Shown piece by piece: positions 26,957 through 36,124 of a stretch of 64,000 nt of DNA (within the stretch, counting starts at the first letter, position 1; every line of letters begins with the position of its first letter). The position numbers and the translations under genes are program-made. Location of the stretch: NCBI GenBank assembly GCA_965237635.1, contig CBDEFX010000002.1, positions 372,001-436,000 on the forward strand, given 5' to 3'. The DNA is from CBDEFX01 sp965237635 (lineage in GTDB: Bacteria; Chloroflexota; Dehalococcoidia; Lucifugimonadales; CAUZJF01). Below the pieces are notes generated by a model. It saw only the letters and a program-made list of their open reading frames with translations. It did no database searches and was not told the DNA's origin.

Positions 26957-28354
26957 ATGGCAGACCTGCGAGTGGTCACGTTGACAGGCTCAGAAATAGA
27001 GCTCGGGGAAGCGGCCGTCGAAGAATTCAGCTCCGGCCTAAGAGGCGACCTGCTCCGTCCAAGGGACCATGGGTACGACGACGCCCGCAGGGTCTGGAAT
27101 GGGATGATCGACAGGCGGCCCGCTCTCATCGCTCGCTGCCTCGAGGTCGCGGACGTGATCCACGCTGTGAGCTTCGCCCGCACCAACGACTTGCTCGTAG
27201 CGGTCCGGGGCGGCGGCCATAATATCACCGGCAACGCTGTCTGTGAGGGCGGTATAGTCATTGACCTGTCCGGCATGAAAAGCGTTCGCGTCGATCCGGT
27301 GAATCGTACAGCCCGTGCCGAAGCTGGCCTGACCTGGGGGGGATACAACCGCGAGACACAAGCCTTCGGGCTTGCCAGCACCGGTGGTGTCGTATCCACC
27401 ACTGGAATCGCCGGTCTCACCCTCGGCGGGGGCATGGGTTGGCTCATGGGCAAGCATGGACTGAGCTGTGACAATCTGCTGTCCGCGGATATTGTTACAG
27501 CAGATGGCCGATTCCTGACGGCTAGCGCTACCGAAAATGCGGACCTTTTTTGGGGATTGCGAGGTGGGGGAGGCAACTTTGGCGTCGTCACGTCTTTCGA
27601 ATACCAGCTTCATCCAGTCGGTCCGGTCCTGGTTTGTAATGTCACCTATCCCATTGCCGATGCCAAAGAGGCCCTACGCTTCTACAGGGATTACTCGACG
27701 AACTGCCCTGATCCTGTGAACGCCCTCGCAGCATTCATGGTCTCGGACGACGGTGACCCGGTGGTATCCATCACCGTCGTTTACATCGGGCCAATCGAGG
27801 AGGGAGAGAAGTTTGCAGAGCCTTTGCGGAGGTTCGGTTCGCCGATCGAAGACACTATCGGCCCGATGTCATACCTTGAGCTCAATACCATGTTGGACGA
27901 CACGTTCCCGTATGGCGGTGTCCAGCGGTACTGGAAGTCCAGCTTTTTGAGGCGACTAGACGAGGAGCTGATCGACATCTTCGTGGAGCGCGCCTTGACT
28001 CTGCCCACACCGATGTCCTTTGTTGCGTTTACCCCTATCCACGGCGCCGCCGCCAGGGTGGGCAAAGGCGAGACCGCATTCGGGCTCAGGGAAGAGCAGT
28101 GGAACTACGACGTTATCGCTCAATGGGACGGTCCCGAAGATCCGAGACATTACGTCAATTGGACCCGCGAGTTTTGGGCGGCGATCGAGCCCTTCGCGAC
28201 CGGCGGCGTATACGTCAATCACCTTGATGCCGAAGAGGGATGGCGGGTGCGCGCCGCGTATGGAGGCAACTACGAGCGCCTGCTCGCCCTGAAGAATAAA
28301 TACGATGCGACGAACCTGTTCAGGCTCAACCAAAACATCGTACCCACCGTGTGA
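26957..28354 (+). CDS. FAD-linked oxidoreductase, berberine-bridge-enzyme (BBE) type
   Basis: 465 residues. The FAD-binding PCMH domain fills the first half: VRGGGHNITGNAV (the His that can carry a covalent flavin), GLASTGGVVSTTGIAGLTLGG, GLSCDNLLSADIVTADG and WGLRGGGGNFGVVT. The C-terminus has the BBE tail (NYERLLALKNKYDATNLFRL, NQNI). Such enzymes oxidise sugars, alcohols or phenolics using O2, and the substrate here is unknown. No signal peptide. ATG 26957 has only a weak purine-rich site upstream. It follows the amidohydrolase relic but has its own frame and intact ends. Confidence 0.9.
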   Translation: MADLRVVTLTGSEIELGEAAVEEFSSGLRGDLLRPRDHGYDDARRVWNGMIDRRPALIARCLEVADVIHAVSFARTNDLLVAVRGGGHNITGNAVCEGGIVIDLSGMKSVRVDPVNRTARAEAGLTWGGYNRETQAFGLASTGGVVSTTGIAGLTLGGGMGWLMGKHGLSCDNLLSADIVTADGRFLTASATENADLFWGLRGGGGNFGVVTSFEYQLHPVGPVLVCNVTYPIADAKEALRFYRDYSTNCPDPVNALAAFMVSDDGDPVVSITVVYIGPIEEGEKFAEPLRRFGSPIEDTIGPMSYLELNTMLDDTFPYGGVQRYWKSSFLRRLDEELIDIFVERALTLPTPMSFVAFTPIHGAAARVGKGETAFGLREEQWNYDVIAQWDGPEDPRHYVNWTREFWAAIEPFATGGVYVNHLDAEEGWRVRAAYGGNYERLLALKNKYDATNLFRLNQNIVPTV

Positions 28355-28588
28355 CAGCGTGAGCATGATGGTCCGGTTGAACTGATTTCAAAGGATTGAC
28401 GCTAGATTAACTAGTACAGGTAAGATTCCTGTTTCAATCTGCGAGCCACGAAAATGGTGACTCTAGAGACGTGATGCTCGGGTGCCTCACAAGCCGACCG
28501 CACGGAGACTCTGTCGTATAGCGGCAAGCACCAAAGCACCGGTGCAGGAGACCCACGTGGCGGCGGTTCGACAGGCGGTTAGCGGCAC

Positions 28589-28747
28589 ATGGTCGATGCG
28601 ATCGACACCCAATTCGAGGTGATCAAGTCCCCTGAGAACAAACTGGCCAGCGATGGAGTGCTGAGTATCGTCCGCGAGAGCCCTGAGGCCTTGGGTTTTG
28701 AGGTTGAGAGCGGCAAAAGGGCCAACGAAAAGATTAAGAGGGTTTAA
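28589..28747 (+). pseudogene. N-terminal remnant of a hypothetical protein
   Basis: 52 codons (MVDAIDTQFEVIKSPENKLA, ending SGKRANEKIKRV), resembling the start of larger hypothetical proteins that continue after KIKRP. It is cut off at 28747 against the converging dehydrogenase gene. 28355-28588 holds no gene. Confidence 0.35.
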
Positions 28748-29790
28748 CCGACCCTCACGTGCAACGACGCCGCCAGGTCGGTAAGAGAGCTCCAAACGTC
28801 GTCGGGAATAGGAATGCCGTCGCGTTTTCGGGTAACACGCGCCCGGTTCTCCAGGTCACCGGGGACCAGTACTTCTTCGAATTCGATGGCCGGAGGTATC
28901 GCCCTCATCCGACGCTGCAACTCGTCGGCGCGACTCGCAAATTCCTCAAAAGGCTGAAAGAGGTCCGCCTTGAAAACGATAAGAGTCACTCCCTGATGCC
29001 GCATTATCGGCCCTCCGCGATGGTCCTCGGCAAAGGCGTCGGCACCTGAAAGGACCCTGCCCAGAAACTCGTTGGCCAGCATGATCGCGTACCCTTTATG
29101 CGCGCCGAACGGCAAGAGGCCACCCTCTTCTGGCCATCCCGACGGATCGGTAGTCGGTTTTCCGTCCTTATCGACCAGAGAGCCGGGTGGCACTGGCTCT
29201 CCCCGTTTTTTGGCAATCCTCACCTTCGAGCCGGCGATCGTGGTCGTGGCGAAATCGACGACCATCGCCGGCTCCTGTCCCGCGGGAAATCCCATCGCGA
29301 TGGGATTGGTACTCAACGCCGTCACCCGCCCCCCAAAAGGCACGGCAAACGGTGTCTCCTCCCCATAGCCTGATGCCAATACGAACGAGACCATTCCGCT
29401 GGACGCAGCCATCTCCGAGTATTCTCCTAGCCGGCCGATATGTGTTGACCGAACGAAGCTGACAACCGCTACGTTCTAGGCCGAAGCCTTTTGAATAGCT
29501 ACTTCCATTGCGTACTTGGCGACCACGTGCCCGAAAGTCCAGTTGCCGGTTACCAACGCGGTTGATGGAGTCTCTGAAACAATCTCTGGCCATGCCGTAG
29601 CGACGACGGTCCCTTCCTGGACCTCTCTCACGTAGCGCGGCAGATGAAAGACACCGTGTGTGTCAACTCCGCTGAGATTGGATGACACGAGGGCCTCGGC
29701 CACTCGATCGGCGTTCCGCTGGTCCGCTCCCGCGGCCACGAGTATCCTCTGAACTAGCGTGTGCAGTTTTTCGGCAGTGATTTGGGGCAA
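28744..29790 (-). pseudogene. Malate/L-lactate dehydrogenase (Ldh2/YlbC family) with one in-frame TAG
   Basis: From ATG 29790 the reading gives the N-terminal helical part (ALVSSNLSGVDTHGVFHLPR, with the family SGVDTHG motif) and ends at a TAG at 29476-29478 after AIQKASA. In the same frame the protein resumes at once as NVAVVSFVRSTHIGRLGEYS and runs without further damage through GGRVTALSTNPIAMGFPAGQ and GGLLPFGAHKGYAIML to the stop at 28744. The whole would be 348 codons, normal for this NAD(P)-dependent 2-hydroxyacid dehydrogenase family. A single nonsense substitution is the only lesion, so the loss is very recent or the stop is read through. Confidence 0.85.
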
Positions 29791-29938
29791 CGAACCCTCC
29801 TGTCGGTCACGGTATCCTACGATTATAGGTCTAAGCCGCCTTGATCTGTTTGACGTGCTGTTCGGCCAGGTCCAGGTTGAGCAATACGTTCATGGCGCAG
29901 TCTCTCCACGGGGTCCGCCGGCACAGATAGGAAGCGTG

Positions 29939-30889
29939 TTACAGGACGCTTAGCTCCTCAAGTGCCTGATGCAGGTCCGCTGGCAGCGGGCCCTTCTCGG
30001 CCGCCGCGACGCACACCTCTATCTCGGCCGGGACAGCGGCGCCGACCAGAAGCGTGGCGAAGTCGCGGTCGGCCATCAGGTAGCGAATCGTAAGCGCCAC
30101 GGGCGAAAGACCGGACTCCCTACCGATCGCGTATAGTCGCTCCAAAGCGTTCCGGATCTCAGGGGTGAACCAGTCCAGGCCTGGATTGATCCAGCTCGGG
30201 TCGGCATATGCGAGCCAGCCTCCGAGGAGTATCCCGGCCACCACCACGGTCACGTTCCTGGCCTTGGCGATCGGAAAGACCTCGCGGCGTGTGCCCCTCT
30301 TGAGAACATCGTAGTTGTTGGCCGGCAGGCACACGTCGAAGTCTGCCTGGGGAAGGACACTCGCGACGGCGTGGTAGTGGTTCTGGGTGGGTCCGATATA
30401 GCGGCATAGGCCCTCTTCCCTGGCATCTCGGAGCACCTGCACCACCGGCGACCCTGCAATATCGTAGCCAGGATCGACGGGAGCCCTCTCCTCCGCGGGC
30501 GGTGTGTCCGTCCACCAGGCGGGCATGTCTACGTGGTGTATCTGGAGAGCGTCGACGCTCTGGCGCCCCAGGAGACGAAGGTTCTCGTCGAGCTGGGCCC
30601 GCAGCGCGTCGTAGGAGCGGTACCTGGCGGGACTCCCCAGGCGTCCTAGCTTGGTCGCCAGTAGGTATTTCTCGGAGCGGTCCTTCAGCGCGTCGCGTAG
30701 TACCGCCTGGCTCATTCCGCCGCCGTATTCCGGCGAGGTGTCGAAGTAGGAGACGCCGAACTCCAGGGCGCGGTGGACGGTGGCGACGCCGTCGGCGAAC
30801 GAGCTCTGATATAGGCCAACCCCGCCGAGTCCAATGACGGACACCTCGTCTCCGGTTTGTCCGTAGGGGCGTGTCTCCAGCGCCATCAC
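29939..30889 (-). CDS. Aldo/keto reductase, copy 1
   Basis: 316 residues. TIM-barrel NAD(P)H oxidoreductase with the catalytic Asp and Tyr in YFDTSPEYGGG, Lys in LATKLGR and His in LQIHHVDM. GLSPVALTIRYLMADRDFAT and VGAAVPAEIE form the cofactor side, so the tetrad is complete. The start may be the first or second Met (MMALETRPYGQ). It lies 39 bp downstream of a second, related gene on the same strand, and the pair is probably one transcript. Such L-fucose/galactose-dehydrogenase-like AKRs often act on sugars. Confidence 0.9.
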   Translation of the reverse strand: MMALETRPYGQTGDEVSVIGLGGVGLYQSSFADGVATVHRALEFGVSYFDTSPEYGGGMSQAVLRDALKDRSEKYLLATKLGRLGSPARYRSYDALRAQLDENLRLLGRQSVDALQIHHVDMPAWWTDTPPAEERAPVDPGYDIAGSPVVQVLRDAREEGLCRYIGPTQNHYHAVASVLPQADFDVCLPANNYDVLKRGTRREVFPIAKARNVTVVVAGILLGGWLAYADPSWINPGLDWFTPEIRNALERLYAIGRESGLSPVALTIRYLMADRDFATLLVGAAVPAEIEVCVAAAEKGPLPADLHQALEELSVL

Positions 30890-30928
30890 CCAGCCTCCTT
30901 CTGTCCCCGCAGTCCGTGCATCGTGGGC

Positions 30929-31825
30929 CTATGTGACGCCCAGGGCCTCGAGGGTCTGGTGCAGGTCGGCCAGCAGCGGCCCCTTCTCGGCCGCCGCGAC
31001 GCTCTCCTCTATCTCCGATCGCTTCGCCGCGCCCACGAGTATGGTGCTGAAGTCGGGGTCGGCGAGAAGGTAGCGGATCGTGAGCTCCACCAGTGAAAGG
31101 CCGGACTCGCGTTGCACAGCGTACAGGCTCTCCAGGGCATCGGGCATGTCGGCCGGCAGCTTGATGATAGCGCCCAACACGACGGTCATATCCTTGGCCT
31201 GGGCACTCGGTATCGTTTCGCGACGGGCGCGACGCCTGAGGATGTCGTAGTTGAACGCGATAAGGCAGACATCGGCGTCAACATTGCTCGCGACAAGGCC
31301 CACACCGTCGGCGGTGTTTCCCGTGACCCTTACGAAACGGCACAGGCCCTCTTCTTTGATTTCGCGAAGCACTTGCATGACCGGAGCGCCGGCAAAGTCA
31401 TAGCTAGGATCGAGGGGTTCTCGTCTCTCCGGTGGCGGCGGCGAGTCCGTCCACCAGACGTGCTCGTCGGACTCATGCACCTGAACGGTGTCGACGCTGT
31501 CGCGACGCAGCAGCCGGAGGCCCTCGTCCAGCTGGGTCCTCAACGCATCATAGGAGCGGGACCTGGCGGGGACCCGCATGCGCCCGATCTTGGTCGCCAG
31601 CATGTGCTTCTCCGACCGCCCTTGCAGCGCCTCACCCATTATCGCCTGGCTCACCCCGCCGCCGTAGTAGGGTGAGGTGTCGAAATAGGTGACGCCGAGC
31701 TCCAGGGCGCGCCGCACCGTGGCCACCCCCTCGGCGTACGAGTGCTCGTTGAGGAAAACCCCGCCCTGTCCTATGACGGTTACCCTATCGCCCGTGTTTC
31801 CGTAGGGTCGCGTTTCTAGCGCCAT
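30929..31825 (-). CDS. Aldo/keto reductase, copy 2
   Basis: 298 residues, clearly paralogous to the downstream gene (same start MALETRPYG.TGD, same end EKGPLLADLHQTLEALGV). Catalytic residues are in YFDTSPYYGGG (Asp, Tyr), LATKIGR (Lys) and VQVHESDEH (His). It lacks about 18 residues present in copy 1 in the middle (INPGLDWFTPEIRN region). Upstream, 31826-32002 has no gene. It is likely the first gene of the two-gene unit. Confidence 0.9.
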   Translation of the reverse strand: MALETRPYGNTGDRVTVIGQGGVFLNEHSYAEGVATVRRALELGVTYFDTSPYYGGGVSQAIMGEALQGRSEKHMLATKIGRMRVPARSRSYDALRTQLDEGLRLLRRDSVDTVQVHESDEHVWWTDSPPPPERREPLDPSYDFAGAPVMQVLREIKEEGLCRFVRVTGNTADGVGLVASNVDADVCLIAFNYDILRRRARRETIPSAQAKDMTVVLGAIIKLPADMPDALESLYAVQRESGLSLVELTIRYLLADPDFSTILVGAAKRSEIEESVAAAEKGPLLADLHQTLEALGVT

Positions 31826-32002
31826 CTACTGGTCTCCCTGGCCTTCGGGCTCCTTCCCCGCGCTATGGTAGCCTGGGGGCTCGATGGTGCGGTCTAGGGC
31901 CGGTTCAAATGCGGTAATCTTACCAGGTAGCCCGCCGAACTGCGGCGGCGGGCGGCGCCCTGAAGTATGCTACGGCTGCGCCTCCCGGACAGTACTAGAC
32001 TA

Positions 32003-32197
32003 AGAGCGTATCTCCCTTTACAGGGGGATAGCTACCCCGCCGTGTGAGGTCCAAGCTCAACTAGCTGCCGCTCGATATAGGCCCGAGGCTCATCTAACAT
32101 ATGTCCATGCCCCGGGCCTATGAGCTTAAGATCGTAGTTCAGTAGCTTCCGTAGCGAGTCGAGGTGCACTCCCATATCCTCTGCTGTGAATCCCTCT
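32003..32197 (-). pseudogene. Remnant of a second MBL-fold hydrolase gene (C-terminal end)
   Basis: About 195 bp matching 34495-34690, the last 50 codons and 3' flank of the intact metallo-beta-lactamase-fold gene. The flank AGAGCGTATCTCCCTTTACA is shared exactly. The rest of the gene is absent and 32198-32347 contains nothing recognisable. Confidence 0.75.
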
Positions 32198-32347
32198 CGG
32201 CGTCGGTAGACGCGACTGCATTTGGCTCACCTCGGTTATCTGTTCCTTGCATCAGGTCCCTTCCCCTCCCCTTACGAGCCTAGGCTTTCAGGAAGGCGTC
32301 TTGACGAGCCTTGCCGGTCTCACATTCCTTGTCTTAGGGCGTATTCC

Positions 32348-33238
32348 TCACCCCATACCGATCTCACGTAGATAGGCACGCGTTCGTTTGGCAATAGGCA
32401 GCGGCACGTCCATCGGCGGCTGGTATATGTCCTGCTCGACCGTGGCCCACCCCTCGTATCCGACGTCGCGTAGCACTCCAACCAACGCTTCGAAGTCCAC
32501 CACGCCTTCTCGGGGCTCGCAGAACACGCCCATAGCGGTCGCCTCCACCATCGGCATCTTCTCTGCCCTGACCCGTTTCAGAAGGTCCCCATTGACGTCC
32601 TTCAGGTGAATATAGGGGATCCGCTTGTGATGTTTCGCCATAAAGGTGACCGGGTCACCTCCGGTGTAGGCCAGGTGGCCCGTATCGAGACAGAGTGACA
32701 CGAGGGCGGGATCGGTCTGCTCCAGCACTTTCTCGAGATGCTCTTCCGTCTCCACATGGGTTTCGGCGTTCGCATGAAGAGTTAGCGTCAGGCCAAAATG
32801 TCCTCGGGCGATCTCGGCCATCTTGTTTGTCGCTTCGATCAGGCGTTTCCATCCATCATCGTCGATCTCAGAATCTGCTACCTGCTTGCCTGAAAGGAGA
32901 TCGATATAATTGTCGTCGATCAGCACCAGGTATTTGGCGCCCAGGGAAGCTCCCATCTCTCCTGCCTGCAGAACATCGCTTTCGATTCGGGGCCAATGGG
33001 ACGGATCATCGAGATGTCCGTTCATCACCGTGGTCGCCGTCAGATTCAGCCCCCGCTGATCCAGCTCCTTGCGTAGTGTCCGCACGTCTGTAGGCAGGTA
33101 TCCATACGGACCTGCCTCAGTCCAGCGGTATCCCGCCTCGACGACTTCATCCAGGTACCGTTGCCAATGAACTTGGTTTGGCTGGTCGGGAAACCACACC
33201 CCCCACGAGTCCGGTCCGATGCCGATCTTGACGTTCAA
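32348..33238 (-). CDS. Sugar-phosphate isomerase/epimerase-like TIM-barrel protein (IolE type)
   Basis: 296 residues if started at the TTG 33238 that follows GAGGG at 7 nt. An in-frame ATG at 33277 adds 13 unlikely residues. The family start (VKIGIGPDSWGVWFPDQPNQ) and metal-site regions (TLTLHANAETHVET, SLCLDTGHLAYTGGDP, PYIHLKDVNGDL, ATVEQDIYQP) match xylose-isomerase-like AP_endonuc_2 proteins. The closest are inosose dehydratase or 2-keto-myo-inositol-type enzymes. It would bind a divalent metal and isomerise or dehydrate a polyol or sugar acid. It lies near an HpaI-type aldolase, suggesting a catabolic cluster. Confidence 0.85.
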   Translation of the reverse strand: MNVKIGIGPDSWGVWFPDQPNQVHWQRYLDEVVEAGYRWTEAGPYGYLPTDVRTLRKELDQRGLNLTATTVMNGHLDDPSHWPRIESDVLQAGEMGASLGAKYLVLIDDNYIDLLSGKQVADSEIDDDGWKRLIEATNKMAEIARGHFGLTLTLHANAETHVETEEHLEKVLEQTDPALVSLCLDTGHLAYTGGDPVTFMAKHHKRIPYIHLKDVNGDLLKRVRAEKMPMVEATAMGVFCEPREGVVDFEALVGVLRDVGYEGWATVEQDIYQPPMDVPLPIAKRTRAYLREIGMG

Positions 33239-33342
33239 GTTAACACCCTCAATATGTGTACCTGTCGGAATTCGCACACGATGATTCGAGGGACGGAGCG
33301 CTATGTTCTACCACGGCTGGCTCGCGGGCCTCTCGACGGATC

Positions 33343-34104
33343 TTACAACGATCGTCCCAACGCCTGTAAGGTCTCCTGGGCCCCGCCGAGCATCCACCCG
33401 TCGTCCCCACCCACGGTCACCAAGAGGAAGCCTTCGTCTATCCGGCGTTGAGCTGTGGCAGCATCCGGGGTCATCAAGCCCGGAATCTTATTGGTCTTCC
33501 GGCATGCCGATAGCACCTCGAGGATAGCGGAGTTGTGGGCTTCGGCTCCTTGGGGAGTGGAGAGGTCAACACCCATTGACTGGGCCAGATCGTTCGGTCC
33601 GATCCAGCAACCATCCACGCCCTCAACCGACATGATCTGCTCGGCACGTTCGAGAGCCTGAGCCGTTTCGATCTGAACCGCCAGGAACACCTCACCGTCG
33701 ATCCAACTCTTATAGTCGGGACCGTGGAATCCGGTACCGAATTCCCCGCCGGAACGGCCCCCTCGGGGAGGATAGCGAACGGCAAATGCCGCCGCTTCCG
33801 CCTCTTCTACTGAATTGACCATTGGAACGACAATCCCCAAGGCTCCTTGGTCGAGCAGCCGACCGATAGCACCGAAGTCGTTGCTTCGGACCCGAGCCAT
33901 CGGCACCGCCTGCCCCAGAGCGATACTCCTGAAGGCGTAGAAGGTACTTACGTCCTCCCAAACCCCGTGCTGGTTGTCGACTAATAAGAAGTCAAACCCC
34001 AGGGTCGAAAGCATCTCGGCCGCCAAGGGTGACCCTAGCCCAATCTCGGCTCCTATCGCGGGCTTGTCCTCTAGCATACGCTGCTTAGCAGTGTTGGCTC
34101 CCAT
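33343..34104 (-). CDS. HpcH/HpaI-family class II aldolase
   Basis: 253 residues from ATG 34104, preceded by AGGAGGGGCCAG. A start at 34143 is open but has no ribosome site. Family motifs: FLLVDNQHG (catalytic His region), ARVRSNDFGAIGRLLDQGAL, VQIETAQALERAEQI (metal-binding Glu), GVDGCWIGPNDLAQSMG (metal-binding Asp). It catalyses retro-aldol cleavage of 4-hydroxy-2-oxoacids to pyruvate plus an aldehyde, using a divalent metal. Same strand as the TIM-barrel isomerase. The 405 bp between it and the MBL gene contain no supported gene. Confidence 0.9.
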   Translation of the reverse strand: MGANTAKQRMLEDKPAIGAEIGLGSPLAAEMLSTLGFDFLLVDNQHGVWEDVSTFYAFRSIALGQAVPMARVRSNDFGAIGRLLDQGALGIVVPMVNSVEEAEAAAFAVRYPPRGGRSGGEFGTGFHGPDYKSWIDGEVFLAVQIETAQALERAEQIMSVEGVDGCWIGPNDLAQSMGVDLSTPQGAEAHNSAILEVLSACRKTNKIPGLMTPDAATAQRRIDEGFLLVTVGGDDGWMLGGAQETLQALGRSL

Positions 34105-34509
34105 CTGGCCCCTCCTCTTGTAGTTGACGGTACTATCTAACACTGCGACCGGAAGAAGTCAACAACGGCTCGCGCGGGGAGCCGAGCCGGATGCCGTGGC
34201 AGCTGGCAACGGCGTTGCCGGCGAAGGTGGGCGCCTTAATCAAGAGAATTCCGCGCTTCGCCATCGCTCCGAGAGACAAGGCACGGCTCGCCGCTGGCGC
34301 CAAATTGAGTACGCCGGTTCGTTGGACCCTGGACATCAAAAAGGTCGGACCTGCTTTTGCAGGTCCTGCCGTTAGCCGTTGCCTTCTTTGCGGGCATTAT
34401 TGTGGCCTACGACGTAATGACCCGTCTCTCAACTCTCAGGGCCAGCTAGGAACCGGGGGTGGACCGGATGAAGATCGGCGTCCTTCAAAGATACAGAGCG
34501 TATCTCCCT

Positions 34510-35130
34510 TTACAGGGGGCCTGCCGCTCGAGGTCCAAGCTCAACTAGCTGCCGCTCGATGTGGGCTCGAGGCTCTTCTACCATAGGCCCATGGCCTGGG
34601 CCTATGAGCTTGAGATCATAATTCAGTAGCTTTCGCAGCGAGTCGAGGTGTGCTCCCATGTCCTCCACTTCGAATCCTTCATAGTTCCGTATGGTGTCCC
34701 CCGCAAAGAGAATGCCCTCTTCGCCATAGTAAACACTCAGGCTCCCTGGGGTGTGGCCGGGTGTGTGTACGAACTCCAGAGTCGCGGTGCCCAAATCAAG
34801 GGTCTCCGTGTCGGTTACGGTGTGGCTGACCCGGGTACCCGGATTCCCGCGCTCGATGTCCGGCTTCTCCGCAGCGGTAGAAACTATCGGGCTCCCCGTT
34901 GCCGAGGCTAGTTCGGAAGCGCCACCGCTGTGGTCCGGGTGGCTATGGGAAACGACGACAGCGCTGATCTCCGGCCTGCCAGCCAAATCCCACATCTCCA
35001 ATATCGCTCGCAGATGGTCATCATCATGGTAGCCTGCATCGATAAACGCGGCGCGGTGACCCCTAACGAGGTAGATGTTGTTATGAAAGTCGCCCACGGT
35101 GACTCGGTACACGCTGGAAGATACCTGCAT
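34510..35130 (-). CDS. MBL-fold metallo-hydrolase
   Basis: 206 residues with the HxHxDH signature (VVVSHSHPDHSGG), then EFVHTPGHTPGSLS, LFAGDTIRN and GPGHGPMV, giving all the zinc ligands of the metallo-beta-lactamase fold. No signal peptide. Small glyoxalase II-like hydrolases of this type cleave thioesters or lactones; the substrate is unknown. A duplicated relic of its 3' end sits at 32003-32197, so the region has been locally duplicated. Confidence 0.9.
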   Translation of the reverse strand: MQVSSSVYRVTVGDFHNNIYLVRGHRAAFIDAGYHDDDHLRAILEMWDLAGRPEISAVVVSHSHPDHSGGASELASATGSPIVSTAAEKPDIERGNPGTRVSHTVTDTETLDLGTATLEFVHTPGHTPGSLSVYYGEEGILFAGDTIRNYEGFEVEDMGAHLDSLRKLLNYDLKLIGPGHGPMVEEPRAHIERQLVELGPRAAGPL

Positions 35131-35193
35131 ACGGCCTCTCTTCCGTGACGTCTGTTCCGCCCTTGGAAGGCGCTCTTGGTTCGATGGCTTATT

Positions 35194-35382
35194 CTACCTA
35201 ACGTATGCTAGAACGCCTGTTGTCGCGCTTCTGCGTCTCGTGTCTCTTGGGTCGATGTCGATGAGCGTGTTGCCCTTGAAGGTGCAGGTGCCCTCCATAG
35301 TCTCCCACCTGAAAGGTCGATGCTCCCCTCGATCCGGTGAGTCAGTGAACGTGCCACCTACGTCGATTCCGATCTTGAACAC
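35194..35382 (-). pseudogene. Hydantoinase/oxoprolinase (HyuA) N-terminal fragment
   Basis: Starts with MFKIGIDVGGTFTDS, the nucleotide-binding start of the hydantoinase A/oxoprolinase family. It soon departs from it (RGEHRPFRWETMEGTCTFKG) and stops after 62 residues, against roughly 650 in the family. Only the extreme N-terminus remains. Confidence 0.65.
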
Positions 35383-35825
35383 TACTGTCCCGCGAATTGG
35401 GGGCCCATAGCCTCCTCGAGTACGTTGACGACACTACTGGCGCTCCCAACGTACAGCACGATCAGTATGCCGCCTTTGTAAAAGTGAGGGGGCGCATCCC
35501 AACTCATTGTGGTAGTGCCAATCGAGCTGCCGTCCGCCGAAACGGTGCCGCTCGCGGCGTCTGCGCCCTCCACGGAACGAAATTGAAATACCCGAACGTC
35601 CTCGTTGTTCACGTCCAACAGCCGACCTTGCGTTCCTATGAAGAACGACTGCGCGGAGAAGCCTCGAATCCCAACCTTTGCTTCCAACGATCTAAGGCTG
35701 TCCACCAGACTTCTATAGTCCGTGACGGACTCCGGTCCTTCGTCGCCCCCACCCCCGCACGCCAGCGAGACCACCAACAGCGCTGCCATCCCAAAAGCCG
35801 CCGCGAGGCCCTTGATCCTGTTCAT
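35382..35825 (-). CDS. Small lipoprotein of unknown function
   Basis: 147 residues with a signal peptide ending in the lipobox LVVSLAC, so Cys23 would be lipidated. The mature part has a helix (YRSLVDSLRSLEAKVG), a beta-rich section (FFIGTQGRLLDVNNEDVRVF, TMSWDAPPHFYKGGILIVLY) and a final helix VVNVLEEAMGPQF. It resembles the small-lipoprotein set common near transporters in Chloroflexota, but no family is recognised. It lies directly before (1 nt overlap) the HyuA relic and is followed upstream by MITE copy 3. Confidence 0.7.
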   Translation of the reverse strand: MNRIKGLAAAFGMAALLVVSLACGGGGDEGPESVTDYRSLVDSLRSLEAKVGIRGFSAQSFFIGTQGRLLDVNNEDVRVFQFRSVEGADAASGTVSADGSSIGTTTMSWDAPPHFYKGGILIVLYVGSASSVVNVLEEAMGPQFAGQ

Positions 35826-35899
35826 GTTGCTTGCACCGTAAATAGAGTGTAACGGGACGGCCTTCGACCGAGAGTATGCATGTCTTTGCGAGGAATCTT

Positions 35900-36060
35900 G
35901 ATTCCCTCGTAAAAACCCGTTTTGAGGAAGTTCCAGCGATTTAGCACATCTGCGCGCTACCGTATGTTGGGGTAGTGTACGGAACAGAGACTGTATATTG
36001 TACCCAGGTGTGGGTACGTTTGTTCTAATTCGACCTACACAGACTTTTTACGAGAGAATC
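35900..36060. mobile_element. 161-bp MITE, copy 3 (inverted relative to copies 1 and 2)
   Basis: Ends GATTCCCTCGTAAAAA and TTTTTACGAGAGAATC, target repeat AATCTT at 35894-35899 and 36061-36066. The sequence matches copy 2 in reverse orientation with very few differences, so these two moved recently. Confidence 0.95.
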
Positions 36061-36104
36061 AATCTTGAGTGTAGGCCGTATTTCCCCACTGGTCGGTGTT
36101 GCTG

Positions 36105-36119
36105 CCCCCCCCCCCCCCC
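36105..36119. repeat. Homopolymer of 15 C
   Basis: Uninterrupted C15 tract between MITE copy 3 and a PhyH relic. It may be a real slippage hot spot or a sequencing/assembly artefact. Confidence 0.85.
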
Positions 36120-36124
36120 ACGCC

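Noticed and set aside
29832..29893. Short minus-strand stretch MNVLLNLDLAEQHVKQIKAA, similar to the start of D-2-hydroxyacid dehydrogenases
   Set aside because: Only 20 codons; too short to support as a feature.
34144..34509. Plus-strand frame at 34191-34586 between the aldolase and MBL genes
   Set aside because: Overlaps the MBL gene, has no ribosome site and no recognisable similarity. The gap seems to hold only degraded sequence.
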